From Epiperipatus broadwayi (Eukaryota; Onychophora; Udeonychophora; Euonychophora; Peripatidae), in the NCBI GenBank assembly GCA_028023455.1, contig JAQFVV010000001.1, forward strand, positions 22,709,401 to 22,773,400: DNA of 64,000 nucleotides, read 5' to 3'. The notes below the pieces were generated by a model. The model had not been told where the DNA came from. It did not search any database and was given only the letters and a program-made list of their open reading frames with translations. The position numbers were made by a program, and so were the translations under genes. Within the stretch, counting starts at the first letter, position 1; the number at the start of each line of letters is the position of its first letter. This document shows positions 11,480-22,227 of the stretch, one piece after another.

Positions 11480-11690
11480 TGCAAAGTCCTGAATAAAAAT
11501 TCCTGCAGATAGGATGAAAATAAGGAATTGCTGGTACAAAATTGCCGTTTTAGCTTATGTTTCTCATGCATCAATATAATCTGCATTGCCATCTAATACC
11601 ATCTGCACCTTTAGCATATTTCACTAGTGAACACTGTTCATCGCAACGCTGACATAGGACATTGTTCTTTAATAGCCACCTCCTCGCTAA
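11480..11690 (-). pseudogene. Possible Merlin/ISXO2-like transposase relic
   Basis: On the - strand, starting near 11678, the translation reads WLLKNNVLCQRC, then CSLV, then DGIRWQCRLY before an in-frame stop. The spacing of a CxxC pair, a second cysteine with LV, and DG(x)xWxC is the N-terminal zinc-ribbon pattern of ISXO2/IS1016-like (Merlin) transposases. Two stops follow within ~15 residues and nothing recognisable continues, so this is a decayed fragment. The surrounding 11.48-11.90 kb is less AT-rich than the intron around it, which fits a foreign insertion. The assignment rests on a short motif only. Confidence 0.4.
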
Positions 11691-13199
11691 CTATCTCAAT
11701 ACCAATTCTGGAGTTCAAAGTTCCTCTCATCAACTGCGATAAATGCCAAGATTCTACATAACCAGAAAATCTAACATTTCATTTACTGGTATGATAAACA
11801 TTACACAACTTATATCTGCCATAGCCTTATTGTGGTTAGTAATGATGTAATGCAATTGTCATGAGTTCTCTGGATTTCAAACACCAGAGAGCATATATAC
11901 AATTACTTTGTCAAAGTACCAACATTACAACTACAGGTAAAAAAAAGAAAAAGTAACAAAATTCAGGGAAAAAAAGTATGTTTTGGCCCATTAAAAGTAA
12001 TGTTTACAATCTTAAGTCTAATTTTCCATGTGAACAGCTTATAATGATTATTATTTTAACTTAATAAATTTTTACTATCTACACTCGAGACAAATTGAAT
12101 TTACATTTTTATCTAATTCTTTTTGGGGAGGAAGGAGGTAGGTGATAACAAATGAAAGCAACTCTCTAGCAATTTGAATGCATAAAAAATGAGAATTATA
12201 ATATTTTTAACTTGTAACCTAAGTCAATAATACATCAGTTGGGAGGAATATTTTTGCATATACAATCCTGTTCTGGAAGATTTTAGGCTATTTAACTTTT
12301 TTGCTTTATCAGTGAGTCTATGTAGACTTATTTACTCATAATATATTAGAATGTATATTATATATAAACTAATATTTATTTCACCAGATAAAATAGTTAA
12401 TTCAAGAATGGATACATCAGCCAGTATATATATATGTGTCAGACTGTGACCTAAAACCATTTGATAACTACTGGTTCATAATAAATTGTGCATCTTGGAA
12501 ATTGTCTTTTTCGGATAATTTTATACATGTTTGTCAAGAGTGTGTGATTGAGGAAGTTTTAAGATTATCTTAAAAAGATATTACACATGAAAAAAGAGAG
12601 ATGAAGTTGAATTGGCACCCAAACTTAGGGGTTTGAATCATTTAACATGTTCGAGACTCAGTAAGAATTTTATTGTTTAAAAAAAAAAAAACAATTCTGA
12701 GAATTATTAAAATTATAGTTTATTTTGTAATATATTTGTAATTAAAAAAAAATGTCAATCTTTTATTGAGGTTTAAAGTTTATAGGCTAGTGAAAATCTT
12801 TAGTTTAATAAGTAGTAATTAATGTATTTATCTGAAGTGATTAGTGTTAGGTGTAGAAAGTTTGATATTTGTAAATCAGAGAATTATATGTTTTTTTGTT
12901 GTTGTTGTTGCTTATTTTATTATTATAGGACCGATAATTTGAATTAAATCTCATATAACATTATCTGGATAGTATAGGGAGGAAGCTGAGTAGTTATTGA
13001 TTTTCCACAAGATATTGCTTTTTATCACAAATGCCTTTTACTCAACAGTTATTGATCATCCATATTACTCAGATAATGACAGATGAGATCTATCTAAAAC
13101 ACCATAGCTACAACAATAAAAACAATAACTATAATAATAAGTAACTATAAACAGAGAAAAACTCAAAAATTATATTCTCATATTTCATGTGAGAAACTA
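11691..13199. other. PPAT intron, no clear feature
   Basis: AT-rich intron with poly-A/T and a TTG microsatellite near 12895-12912. Nothing coding was recognised. The less AT-rich stretch to about 11900 may belong to the transposase relic just left of it. Confidence 0.5.
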
Positions 13200-13415
13200 G
13201 AGAGATAACAATGATTAAAAATAACAGTATTCACAGTTGAAATTCCTAACTTTCAAAAATATTCCAATAAATTTAAATTAGAACTTACAAATTATTTTAA
13301 AATATTAACAGATTTTGAAAATGATTCAAATTTGAATGAAATCAATAGGAAGATAACTAATAAGAATTCAATAAAGATAGCTGGTACAAAAAAAAGTAGC
13401 AATTGATCAATAAAA

Positions 13416-13708
13416 TTTTTGCTCTCCCATACAGCTATTTGAGTTAGATAGCAGGATTTTTGGACATTTGAATGTCTGAAAGTTTCAGATTTTCTTCTCA
13501 ATAGTTAGGCATTAAATAAAGCCCTAGGCTAGTTCTAGTATTTTTAATCCTTAACACCTCACTGACGACGGTAGATGAAGAAACCGCGGTCTGGAGTTGA
13601 GGGTATTCTTAAAGCTTATTAAGAGTTTGTTTTTGTGAACTCTATATATAATGTTTGTAAATACGAGCTTTATTAAAATTAGGTCATATGACATCTGACT
13701 TGATTTTT
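13416..13708 (+). repeat. Hammerhead-bearing insert within the dead RTE copy
   Basis: The endonuclease-linker homology breaks at about 13415 and resumes at about 13708. The intervening ~290 bp has no RTE similarity. It carries a hammerhead-like motif (13555-13600). Its last ~50 bp (TTGTAAATACGAGCTT ... TCATATGACATCTGACTT) match the end of the repeat at about 35.86-35.90 kb. This supports a separate mobile family with a fixed 3' end, inserted after the RTE copy. No coding capacity was seen. Confidence 0.65.
13555..13600 (+). ncRNA. Hammerhead-like motif
   Basis: Helix I strand ACCTCA, consensus core CTGACGA (13562-13568), GAAA (13580-13583), a long self-complementary helix III ACCGCGGT, cleavable C at 13591, then TGGAGT, which pairs 5 of 6 with ACCTCA. 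The 11 bases between core and GAAA form no convincing helix II, so it is likely decayed or mis-assigned. Confidence 0.4.
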
Positions 13709-15440
13709 TATCAATTTAAGAAAAGAATTATTATAAAAATATATAAAAATGATCTATTAAGAAAGATTGAATATCTAGAATTTTGTAAAATGGTACAAAA
13801 AAGTAATAATGATCTAAGAAAATATGACTGTGAATTAGTAAGGAAAGCTATAGAAAAGAATAAACTATCAAAAGTATAAAATAATATTTTGATATTGTTT
13901 GAAAATTTATTTCTGCAACAAGAAGAAAAGATAAAAATATTACTAAAAAAAGAGATGACATCATGAAATAAAGAATTATATAGCAATAAAAAACAAGTAT
14001 GTCCTACAATTATAACATCTGAATTGATAGAATTTTAAATGAACAAGTGAAATACAATTAAATCTATGAAGAGAAAAGCTTCAAATAATGATGGAATTAT
14101 AATTAATATCTTAAAAGAAGCAAATGAAGAAATTATTGGCACAGTTGTATACCAAATGTCTAAATGATAAAGATGTACCAGATGATTGGAAGAACACAGT
14201 ACTAATATTAATATTTTAAAAAGGTGGTAAAGAAGATAATAGTAATTACAGACATCAGATTTTTATCAATTCTATACAAAATTTTTACCAAGATAATTAC
14301 AACTTGTTTACAGGCAAGTTTGGATTTTAACCAATTGGATTTAAAAACAGTTTTAGCACAATGGATCACATTCAAGTATTGAAAGAAGTTGTAGAATAGA
14401 TCAATAAATATGAGTTGCTATTATTGAATTTGTAGACTATGAAAAGGCATTTGATTGTATAAGTATTTCTTCAGTGATTAAAGCATTGGACCATTAAGAT
14501 ATAGATTCATATTGTCATTTTCTGAAGAATATTTATCAAAATATGGCAGCAATAATTAGATAACATAGTGATACTAGTAAGATTAACATTGAGAAGGGAT
14601 GAGAGAATAACTCCATGTCTCCAAGACTTTTTATAGTAGTTTTACAAGAAGAACTTTGTGGATTAAGGAGTAAAAGTAAAATAAGATTATTTATGTCATC
14701 TAGATTTTTAAATGATGAAATTATTTTTGCAAATAATGCTTCAGAACTTCAGTAAATGTTGCAAGTATTATCAGATGAAAATAAAATAGTAGGACTAAAA
14801 TTAAATGCTAAAAAGACTGAAGTAATGTTCAATGGATTTTATTAATAAAAAAAAAAAGATTGATAATGATGAATTAAAAAAAGTTAACAACTACAAATAT
14901 CTTAATCAGATTAGTAATATAAATGGAAGTATAATGAATGCAATTAATCATAGAATTAAACTTGGATTGCTTTTGGTAAAAATTTCTTAATATTAAAAGG
15001 AAATATACATATGTGTTTGAAAAGAAAAATTTTTAATAAATAAATTTTACTCATTCTTATTTTTGGATTTGAGACTTGACACTTAATGGAAAAGTAATAT
15101 AGATATTTCAGACCATGTGGCAAAGTATGGAGTTGTGTATTAGGAGTAATAAGAAGGGATTGAAAATGAAATACATAGGTTAGAGAACAAACAGGGATTA
15201 CTGACATCATCAAAAGAATTAAGAGTCTGAAGTGGAGCTGAGTAGGAAATACTGTTTAGGAGCAAAGATAATAGATGGACAATTGAAATCGTAAACTTAA
15301 TTCCAAGAGATTATAAAATATCTAGAAAGAGACCACACATGAGATGGATTGGTGATATACGGAAGGATGCTAGGGTGATGTAGAAAAGACACGAGATCTG
15401 AAAAATTGCATTAAATTTGGAAATGATAATGATGACAGTA

Positions 15441-16302
15441 ATCTCTTTATCTGTGATTTTTGTTTCCAAGTTGTTAGAGGAAATTTCAAAGTACAGGTAT
15501 ATGGGTAGTAGTTAATCATATATATATATGTGCATTTTTAATGCATTTATATATAGAGATGTTTGTCCATCTGTATTTAATTACATGCTGAACATGTGTA
15601 TAAAATATACATACATAATATGTGATGTAAACTAAAAAATTAAAATATGGATTTTTTATCATTATTAATTCCTAATTTCTTTTTATTTAAATTTTTTATG
15701 AAAATAGTGGATATGGGGAGACTATTACACATACATATGTATATATATACACAATGTATGCATTTTAAAAACGTAAAAATATTCATAAAAGTTTATGATG
15801 CAACATTCACTTTAAGATAATAAAATAAATTGTATTAAAAAAATAAGAAGTAATGTGAGCTACCAATGACAATCAAGTTTTATTCTTATGAACTACATGG
15901 GTAAATTTTCATGTATTTAACACATTTTTTAAAAAGTATATTATGCTAACTTTAAAAAATTTATATAATAAACATCATAATTTGTCATTTATTTACTAAG
16001 TTAAAATTGTATGTAGTTAAATAAAGTCAAAAACAAATTGTGTTGAATGCATTAATTCATTTGTTGAATTTTATGAGACTCATATATATTTTCATGTATT
16101 TTCAAGATCTTATTAAATAGGCATAGTATTACATTTATTGATGCTCTGCTGAACGTATGAAAGTAATTGCTAGATATATATGAAAAAGCTAATACCTATC
16201 ATTGTTTCATAAAATCATAGACAATAAGTTAAAATACAGTATAAGCAGAATACAAATGGAAAAGATATACTTACATTATTTTCTAAATTTTCTTATCTAC
16301 AG
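15441..16302. other. PPAT intron, 3' end of the 9.8-kb intron
   Basis: AT-rich intron with short TA/CA dinucleotide tracts (for example 15520-15535 and 15735-15755). It ends with a pyrimidine-rich acceptor, CTACAG, at 16302. Nothing else was recognised. Confidence 0.7.
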
Positions 16303-16430
16303 GGCAAATGGTATATATTGTCAGGCAATTGTGTGGTCGTCAGCTAGCCAGAGAAGCACCAGCAGATGTTGATCTTGTTGCAGCTGTTCCAGACACAGCC
16401 ATACCTGCTGCCTTAGGTTTTGCAGCTGAA
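16303..16430 (+). CDS. PPAT: PPAT, third visible exon
   Basis: Start of the type I phosphoribosyltransferase domain. The translation runs [15 protein letters not shown], then [20 protein letters not shown]. The cysteine in RQLCG aligns with the first Fe-S ligand of animal PPAT. The VPDTAIPAA segment matches VPESATPAA of the human enzyme. The first two bases complete a GGG codon with the G left by the exon at 6499. The exon ends in phase 0 at GAA, directly before the donor GTAATT. Confidence 0.95.
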
Positions 16431-16509
16431 GTAATTTTTCTAAAATCATATAAAATGCTTATTCATCTAGTCTTTCATAATAAAATATATGTACTTTATT
16501 TATTTTTAG
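16431..16509 (+). other. 79-bp PPAT mini-intron
   Basis: A very short, AT-rich intron (GTAATT ... TTTTTAG) between exons in phase 0. The flanking protein reads continuously as FAAE then LNIPYAEVL, matching the family. The other introns visible here are 2.3, 9.8 and 5.5 kb, so this one has escaped transposon expansion. Confidence 0.9.
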
Positions 16510-16731
16510 CTGAATATTCCATATGCAGAAGTCTTAACTAAAAATAGGTACATTGGAAGAACATTTATTCAACCTAGTCAACACCTTCGAAGATTAGGAG
16601 TTTCAAAAAAGTTTGGTGTTTTAACAGAAACTTTTAAAGGAAAAAAAATAGCACTACTGGATGATTCCATTGTAAGAGGGACAACTATGGGACCAATTGT
16701 AAATATGCTCAGAAAAGCAGGAGCCAAAGAG
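16510..16731 (+). CDS. PPAT: PPAT, fourth visible exon (PRPP-binding loop)
   Basis: Encodes the core of the phosphoribosyltransferase domain: [18 protein letters not shown] (the flexible-loop region), KKFGVL, and [12 protein letters not shown], the signature PRPP-binding motif with the two aspartates that contact the ribose and Mg. It ends at AKE, before the donor GTGATT. The exon is 74 codons, phase 0 at both ends. No stop, frameshift or missing key residue is visible. Confidence 0.96.
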
Positions 16732-17871
16732 GTGATTAAAATATTCATTGCATATATAATAAATAAATAATTTATTCTATAAATTGTTGAATACTATTAC
16801 TTAAATTTTGGGAAAAAAATATTGTCTGTTTTCTTTATACCAATTATTAAGAAAGTTTAGAGGGTAAAAAGAGTTTTTATATATAAGACTTTTGATAGTT
16901 TGCCATTGCTTGCAAATAGAATATTTTATTATTATTTTAAAAATATAAAAAAATATTAATTTGTAAAAAATAACTTTATTAGTTACCATTAAGGTTTAAA
17001 AAAGATCATCTCCAGAATTATCCATTAATTTTTAGATCTTTTCAATAGACATCTACTAGTCTAATAATATTCTCAATTCTCTTTCTCATTATTAAATGCT
17101 TTCTAATGAATTATATCTCATAATATGATTAAAAGAGGACAATTTAATCACATTAGTATAGTATTTCAAGAAGTTTGAATCTGATATAATTGAACATACA
17201 TTATCCATGATAACCTCAAAAATCTTAGCCGATTACTGTTCAAAAATTCCTATACTTTTTCTACCATGACTTCTATGACCAATATTCACAACCCCAGAGA
17301 GTCCCAGTAAACACCATACTTTGGATCATTCTAATGTTTGTTTTAGAAGATATATTCTTAAATTTAAGGATGCTTTTAATTAAAATTCTGGCCAGTATCA
17401 GTCTATAACAAATCTCATTATTGCTATCTTTAGTTATTAAGGAATAATCCAAGAAAAGAAAATTACGGATAATTTTAATTTCTTCACTGTTAATTTTAAA
17501 ATTAACTTTTATCTCTTTGTCTTGTTCATATTTAGCTAATTATCATATATTTTTACTTAGTTCTTTAACTTTCTTAATAAATGTCTTCAAGACTCATTGT
17601 AAGTATGATGTAAATAACATATTTAAGGTGGTTAATGTTTCTTATAACAGTTCCGAATTTCATTGTTTATTTTACTGGCTAATAGGTAAAGTGAACTTTA
17701 TATCTTTATCTCATTTGCCAGTAGGAACAAGTATAACTTACCTTAGCCTGTTTTATATGTAATTTCTAATCCCACTTACAAATTCTTCATGAAAATGAAG
17801 ATTTTCTGGTATAGTCATTTCCTAGTTTATGTTAAAATAAATTTATTAATCAATTATATACTAGACATTAA
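16732..17871. other. Start of the 5.5-kb PPAT intron
   Basis: AT-rich. The short ORFs at 17517-17762 and 17789-18058 have no recognisable domain; the second runs into the hammerhead-bearing repeat and is a chance ORF. No other signal. Confidence 0.6.
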
Positions 17872-18520
17872 AACAGGCAAAACTCTCCATACAGTAGTGC
17901 CACTCAGTGCAAACCAGAGCAATCAATGGATGCCAGAAGGCTTGTGCATAACATCCCTATCTAGTGCCTACTCATCCAATATCCCCAGACTAGTTTCTGG
18001 CTTGTGGCCTTCATCAGTGAGGAGCCTTGGATATGAAAGCACTGCAACTAGATCTTAGGATCTAATGCAACCCTCCAGCAGTCACTTTTTATCTCTATTT
18101 AACTACAAAACTATGAGAATAAAATTAAAAACACAATATTTTCAATTCAAGCTCATTAGCTTATATAGTCATATAGATCTGAACTCAGTTCAGTACCCAT
18201 ACATTTTGGTGTCTTTGGTTCCTTAATAACCATAGCCACCACTATCCTATTAGGCAGGATTGGTATTAAACCACTAAACATCACATGATCACCATTTCTT
18301 ATGCTTGCTCATAACTTATTAAACAAGCAAAACTCTCCATACAGTAGTGCCACTCAGTGCAAGCCAGAGTAGGCACTAGGTAGGAATTTTATGCAAAAGT
18401 CTTCTGGCATCCATTGATTACTTCGACTTGCACTGAGTGGCACTACTGTATAGAGAGTTTTGTCTGTTTTAATAAGTTATGAGCAAGCATAAGAAATGGT
18501 GATCATGTGATATCTAAATG
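17872..18520 (-). repeat. Retrozyme-like tandem/palindromic repeat with hammerhead
   Basis: Three structures overlap here. First, ~48 bp around CTCCATACAGTAGTGCCACT occur at about 17872-17917 and again at 18322-18367, exactly 450 bp apart. This defines a 450-bp monomer bounded by direct repeats. Second, the monomer carries one hammerhead candidate on the - strand (17981-18024). Third, 18280-18363 and 18427-18511 are a near-perfect inverted repeat with a 63-base spacer. Tandem hammerhead monomers with no coding capacity are the hallmark of retrozymes. The family recurs at 9433-9800 and 25427-25540. It lies antisense in the last PPAT intron. Confidence 0.7.
17981..18024 (-). ncRNA. Hammerhead ribozyme candidate (best preserved)
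   Basis: On the - strand: helix I strand CTCCTCA, perfect core CTGATGA (18017-18011), helix II GGC-CACAA-GCC flanked by one A on each side, GAAA (17997-17994), self-complementary helix III ACTAGT, cleavable C at 17988, then TGGGGA. Helix I pairs A-T, C-G, T-G, C-G, C-G. All invariant core nucleotides are present. The two-base-pair helix III would need dimer formation to work, as described for PLE and retrozyme hammerheads. Confidence 0.65.
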
Positions 18521-19102
18521 TATAACTATATGCATGATATTCATTTTTAATGTATATTTTAATTACATACATAAATATTAATAAAAAAGTTATAAAATTC
18601 TTTTAAAATAAGAAACTGTTTTATTGTAAATCATGAGTGCATGTCTCACCAGTTTATCTTTCAGAATTTATTATAGAATGCAATACACTATAAATGACTA
18701 ACAGAAAACTATATGTGGAACTCTTTTGACGATGAATAATTAAATATGCTTCAAGCATAATTATAATCACTTATATTACTATATTAGAATAAAAAATCAG
18801 ATCTTGATAATTTTGTATATTGACATTTCGCAGGCAGTCAAACCATCATGCTATTATACCTACCATTATATTTGATTAACTAGGTATATACATATCTTTG
18901 GTATATGTGCCACTAGAATTCATAAAATTCTGATGTCAAGCTTGTATCTTTATACTGGAAAATGAGCTTAAACTTGGCAACCACATTAACTTAAGCAAAA
19001 CTCATTGGAATGACTTCCCCCATGTCAATGGGATGAAAGTTTGACTTGATAACACAAATAAGTCAATTACATGTTATCAGTGAGAATCTAAAAGTCAGAA
19101 CA
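18521..19102. other. PPAT intron, no recognised feature
   Basis: AT-rich intron sequence between the retrozyme-like repeat and a foldback MITE. No ORF or motif of note. Confidence 0.6.
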
Positions 19103-19286
19103 CTAGATCTATTTGTATTTTTATATTGGATTACTTCCATCATCTGAAATGTGTATTGAATGTTTGATATGCTATTACTAACAGTTGAATGTATTTGGAA
19201 TATTTAAATAAAGTTACATTTTTCTAAAGACATTCAATACACATATTAGATGATGGAAATAGTTCAATATAAAAATACAACTAGAA
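19103..19286. mobile_element. Foldback MITE with ~57-bp inverted termini
   Basis: Positions 19103-19162 and 19230-19286 are inverted copies (shared cores TTGTATTTTTATATTG, TTCCATCATCT and TGTGTATTGAATGT), separated by ~67 unrelated bases. The left arm has a four-base insertion near its outer end. It has no coding capacity and no certain target duplication. Such a compact inverted structure is typical of a MITE, but the superfamily cannot be named from the ends. Confidence 0.6.
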
Positions 19287-19854
19287 CACCATCAGCACAA
19301 ACCTTCAGGAAAACACTGGATCTATTATATGCAGAAAAGTATCTTCATAGTATAAGAATGTTATTTGTAAATAAATTACTATTAGGAATACTCCACACAT
19401 GAACTTAAATCAATGAAAATCAAATAGTTCTTTTATATATCTGATCTTATGGGAAATGATAACTAGCACATAATCTCTATTAAAATACTAATTTATTTAG
19501 ATTACCAATGATTAATTTATCACAAATATCTACCGTTACTAGATTATATCTAAATATATATCACTTTTCCACTATATTTTATACAGTGACTGACAACTCA
19601 CTACATGGACATAATAAGAGAGAGGAAGAGCTCTAACTTAACAATCATTCAAGGAAAAAAGTGTGACCATATTTTTGGCTAAAATTCAAAAGGATTTCAG
19701 CTGCTAGATTATCACTATTAAAACTATTTAAATAATATTCAATTTAGCTGACAAAGGTAATTGTCATGATTTCTATTTTGGATACGATATAAAAAGGAAG
19801 GAAAAGAAATGTAATTGAAAAAATGTTTAGAAAATTTTTACAACTATTGTATAA

Positions 19855-19955
19855 ATATAGGGGATTTGAACTCAGACTTTCAAGCAACCTTCAACTATCC
19901 ACACTATCTCATACTACCGATGCACATGACCACACACATGTAGAAAAGATAAATA
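19855..19955 (-). repeat. tRNA-derived SINE relic
   Basis: On the - strand, GAGTTCAAATCCCC resembles a tRNA B-box (GGTTCGAATCC), and TAGTGTGGATAGTTGAAGG lies ~30 bases upstream in the position of an A-box. No tRNA cloverleaf is intact, so this is interpreted as a SINE head and not a tRNA gene. Confidence 0.45.
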
Positions 19956-20370
19956 ATCACCAACATCATCTCCCACACATAATTATTGTATAATCATAAA
20001 ATTAAAAAAAAGTTAAGAAAACAACAACAAAGAATTATTAAAAAAACTAAATACAATTAGAGAGTAAAAAAAAAAGTGCAATTACACACAAAATCATGAT
20101 ATAAGATCTTGATCCCTTTCTTTTTATTGTGGAAGCCTTATAATTCTGTTTTGGACTTCTTATTTCTAGACATTTTTTTCCATGCATGAATATTTGAAAT
20201 ATTAGATTAAAAGTATTCTGTTCTTTTTTCATTTCTTTTATTACTGGTTGCTTTATTACTTTTACTTTATTTACTAATTTAATTGTTTAAGGACACTGTT
20301 GCATTATATATATATATATAAGTGCAAAGCCATAAAACAATACTAGACTAAATCCAAAATTTTACCAAAA

Positions 20371-20422
20371 TCCTTACACAACCATGGTTTCATCTACTAC
20401 AAATAGACCTTCTCAAGTGAAA
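20371..20422 (-). ncRNA. Hammerhead-like motif downstream of PLE-2
   Basis: On the - strand: CAC, then TTGAGAA (20416-20410; consensus CUGANGA, differing at positions 3 and 8), helix II TCTA/TAGA, GAAA (20391-20388), self-complementary helix III ACCATGGT, cleavable U at 20380, then GTG, which pairs with CAC. A partial copy of the same region, lacking the core, occurs at 32742-32820. It lies just 3' of the PLE-2 reading frame, as expected for a PLE terminal ribozyme. Confidence 0.45.
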
Positions 20423-20475
20423 ATTAAACTAAAGGAAATAACATATATATATATACAAACAAACCTTCCCATAAT

Positions 20476-21216
20476 TCATTTTAAACTCCACCTTCCCTTA
20501 ATATCAAAAGAAGTCTTCATAAAATTAATAGCTTCAGAATCAAAAAGATTTATCATCAAAATCTCCTTTATTCTTCTTTTTAACTCATTCTTTTCATAAA
20601 AAATAACCGAAGCATTGTTAAACAATATTCTATGACCTGTATTCAATTCATGAATATATAAAGCTGAGTTAAGATACCTATGTTTAACTCTACTTATATG
20701 AACCTTAATCCTTTCATTAAGGCTAAACTTATTCTGGCCTACATAAAACTTACCACAACTACATGGAATCTTATAAACAATACCAGGAATAGATCTACTA
20801 TCAATAGACTGTTTTGAACCATTAAGTAATGAATTCAAATCAGAACCTTTCTTCCATGCAACCTTCCTTCCACCTAACAAATGACTATTCTTATAAACCA
20901 AATTATATATTGAAGCCTTAAATGGTAATGACATATAATCATTATCCTTACCAACAAAACTCTTACCATCAAAATCATGACTATAAATATTATTATTAAA
21001 TACAATTTTTTTAACAAAATCATGACTATAACCCAATTCTACATATTCAGCAGCAAATTGACTTCTTTGAATATCAGCATTATTATTAAAATTATTAAGC
21101 CTTCTATTCCTACAACAAAAATTCAACAAAGACATTTTTTTTATGTATAAAAGGCTGATAATTATCAGGCCTATATTTCTCAAATTCTTAGGTTTAATAA
21201 AATGACTACAAAACAA
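20476..21216 (-). pseudogene. PLE-2 linker and GIY-YIG endonuclease frame
   Basis: A 246-residue open frame. Residues ~1-130 are the post-RT linker and thumb. From about residue 140, PGIVYKIPC and CGKFYVGQN are the two GIY-YIG strands; RIKVHISRVKHR carries the following Arg/His helix, and HELNTGHRI the conserved histidine region. Cysteines around the first strand match the PLE type. The frame is intact here but detached from its RT by stops. Confidence 0.75.
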
Positions 21217-21990
21217 AATATCATTAACCTTCTCAACATTTAAACTAAAAACTTTAATTTTACAAAATCAAAACTACCCCTCTCAATTGTAAACTTAATA
21301 CTAGTCAAAAGCATTCAATCCACATAAAAACTCTTCTAATTTCTCTTTCTGAATAACAAACAAACAATCATCAACATACCTAACAAATAATTTAATAGAA
21401 CATGAAAACAGATTAATAACACTACACTCCAAATAATCAATAGAGACAGCACACATCAATGGAGAAATAACATAACCAATAACCCAACCCTCTCTAATCT
21501 TATAAAACACATCATTAGACATAAAATACATTGAATCCTCTAACAGCAAATCATGAAAAACCTTAATCTGCAGAAAAACATTCCAATTCTTTTAAAATTG
21601 AAAAAAAAAAACATCAATACTTTTTAATCTATTAACTGATTGGTACATATTTTCAATGTCTAAACTACCAAAAACACAATCATCATCCAAAACAAAAACA
21701 TTTATTTTCTTAAAAGCTTCAAAAGAAGAAGAAACACAAAATTGACCTAATTTTATATAATCCTTAAAATATCTTATAATAAATTTTGATATTTTATCAA
21801 CAATTCCTCCTGTAAAATCAAAAATACATTTCAAAGGAAAATTATCTTTATGAGACTTCAAATTAAAGAAAACATTTGGAGCCACATAATCACTAGGGTA
21901 ACAATTTAAATAAGTAGCTCTATCAAAAATCTTTTTATTTTCCATAACTTTAAAATTAAGAGTTTTCACCAGAGATATAAAAAGATACAT
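20476..21990 (-). mobile_element. Second Penelope-like element (PLE-2), decayed
   Basis: Carries a PLE polyprotein in three broken pieces on the - strand. Piece one (21990-21592): RT N-terminal palm with FNLKSHKD, FDFTGGIVDKISKF and FGSLDIENMYQSV (motif A region). Piece two (21549-21301): motif B remnant and the catalytic RYVDDCLFV. Piece three (21216-20476): linker and GIY-YIG nuclease (GIVYKIPCSCGKFYVGQ, KVHI), ending at a stop. Frameshifts near 21590 and several stops between 21300 and 21220 disable it. The sequence is clearly different from PLE-1, so two PLE families have been active here. It lies antisense within the last PPAT intron. Confidence 0.85.
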
Positions 21991-22227
21991 TGTCCAGATC
22001 CATACATGTATATTTAACTGTATTACTATAACAATGAAATTTTATCCAGATCATACCTGCAATCATTTCAGTAAAGAATGTTATTTAAAAACATTGTAGA
22101 GATAATGCAAGCAAGACATGGAACAAGATTAAAAGACTATGGACAATTTTTAAATGTTGGTACAAATAATACTGTTCACTACACTTAGGTGAATTTATTT
22201 TATTTTATATATACATATTCTTTGTAG
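21991..22227. other. 3' end of the last PPAT intron
   Basis: AT-rich intron sequence ending in the acceptor TTTGTAG at 22227. No branch point could be assigned with confidence. Confidence 0.7.

Larger units (their letters stand above)
13200..15440 (+). mobile_element. Decayed RTE-type LINE copy, sense to PPAT
   Basis: This is a heavily mutated copy of the RTE family whose best copy is at 58781-62075. Fragments in order: end of the endonuclease domain (VFTVEIPN-like near 13217-13245, then SNKFKLELTN), linker (IKIYKNDLLRKIEYLEFCKM, 13736-13795), the palm start (NDGIIINILKEA, ~14088), VDYEKAFD-like (~14430), a degenerate F(A)DD region (~14700), and the C-terminal tail up to about 15440. Stops and frameshifts occur throughout. 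A ~290-bp unrelated insert interrupts it at 13416-13708. Confidence 0.85.

Noticed and set aside
13711-13986. 91-residue - strand ORF
   Set aside because: Antisense of the RTE linker; the + strand carries the recognisable RTE sequence.
17789-18058. 89-residue + strand ORF
   Set aside because: Runs through the hammerhead-bearing repeat, whose conservation is structural and on the other strand.
19855-19955. A genuine tRNA gene
   Set aside because: No acceptor stem or anticodon arm can be paired; only degenerate A/B boxes remain.
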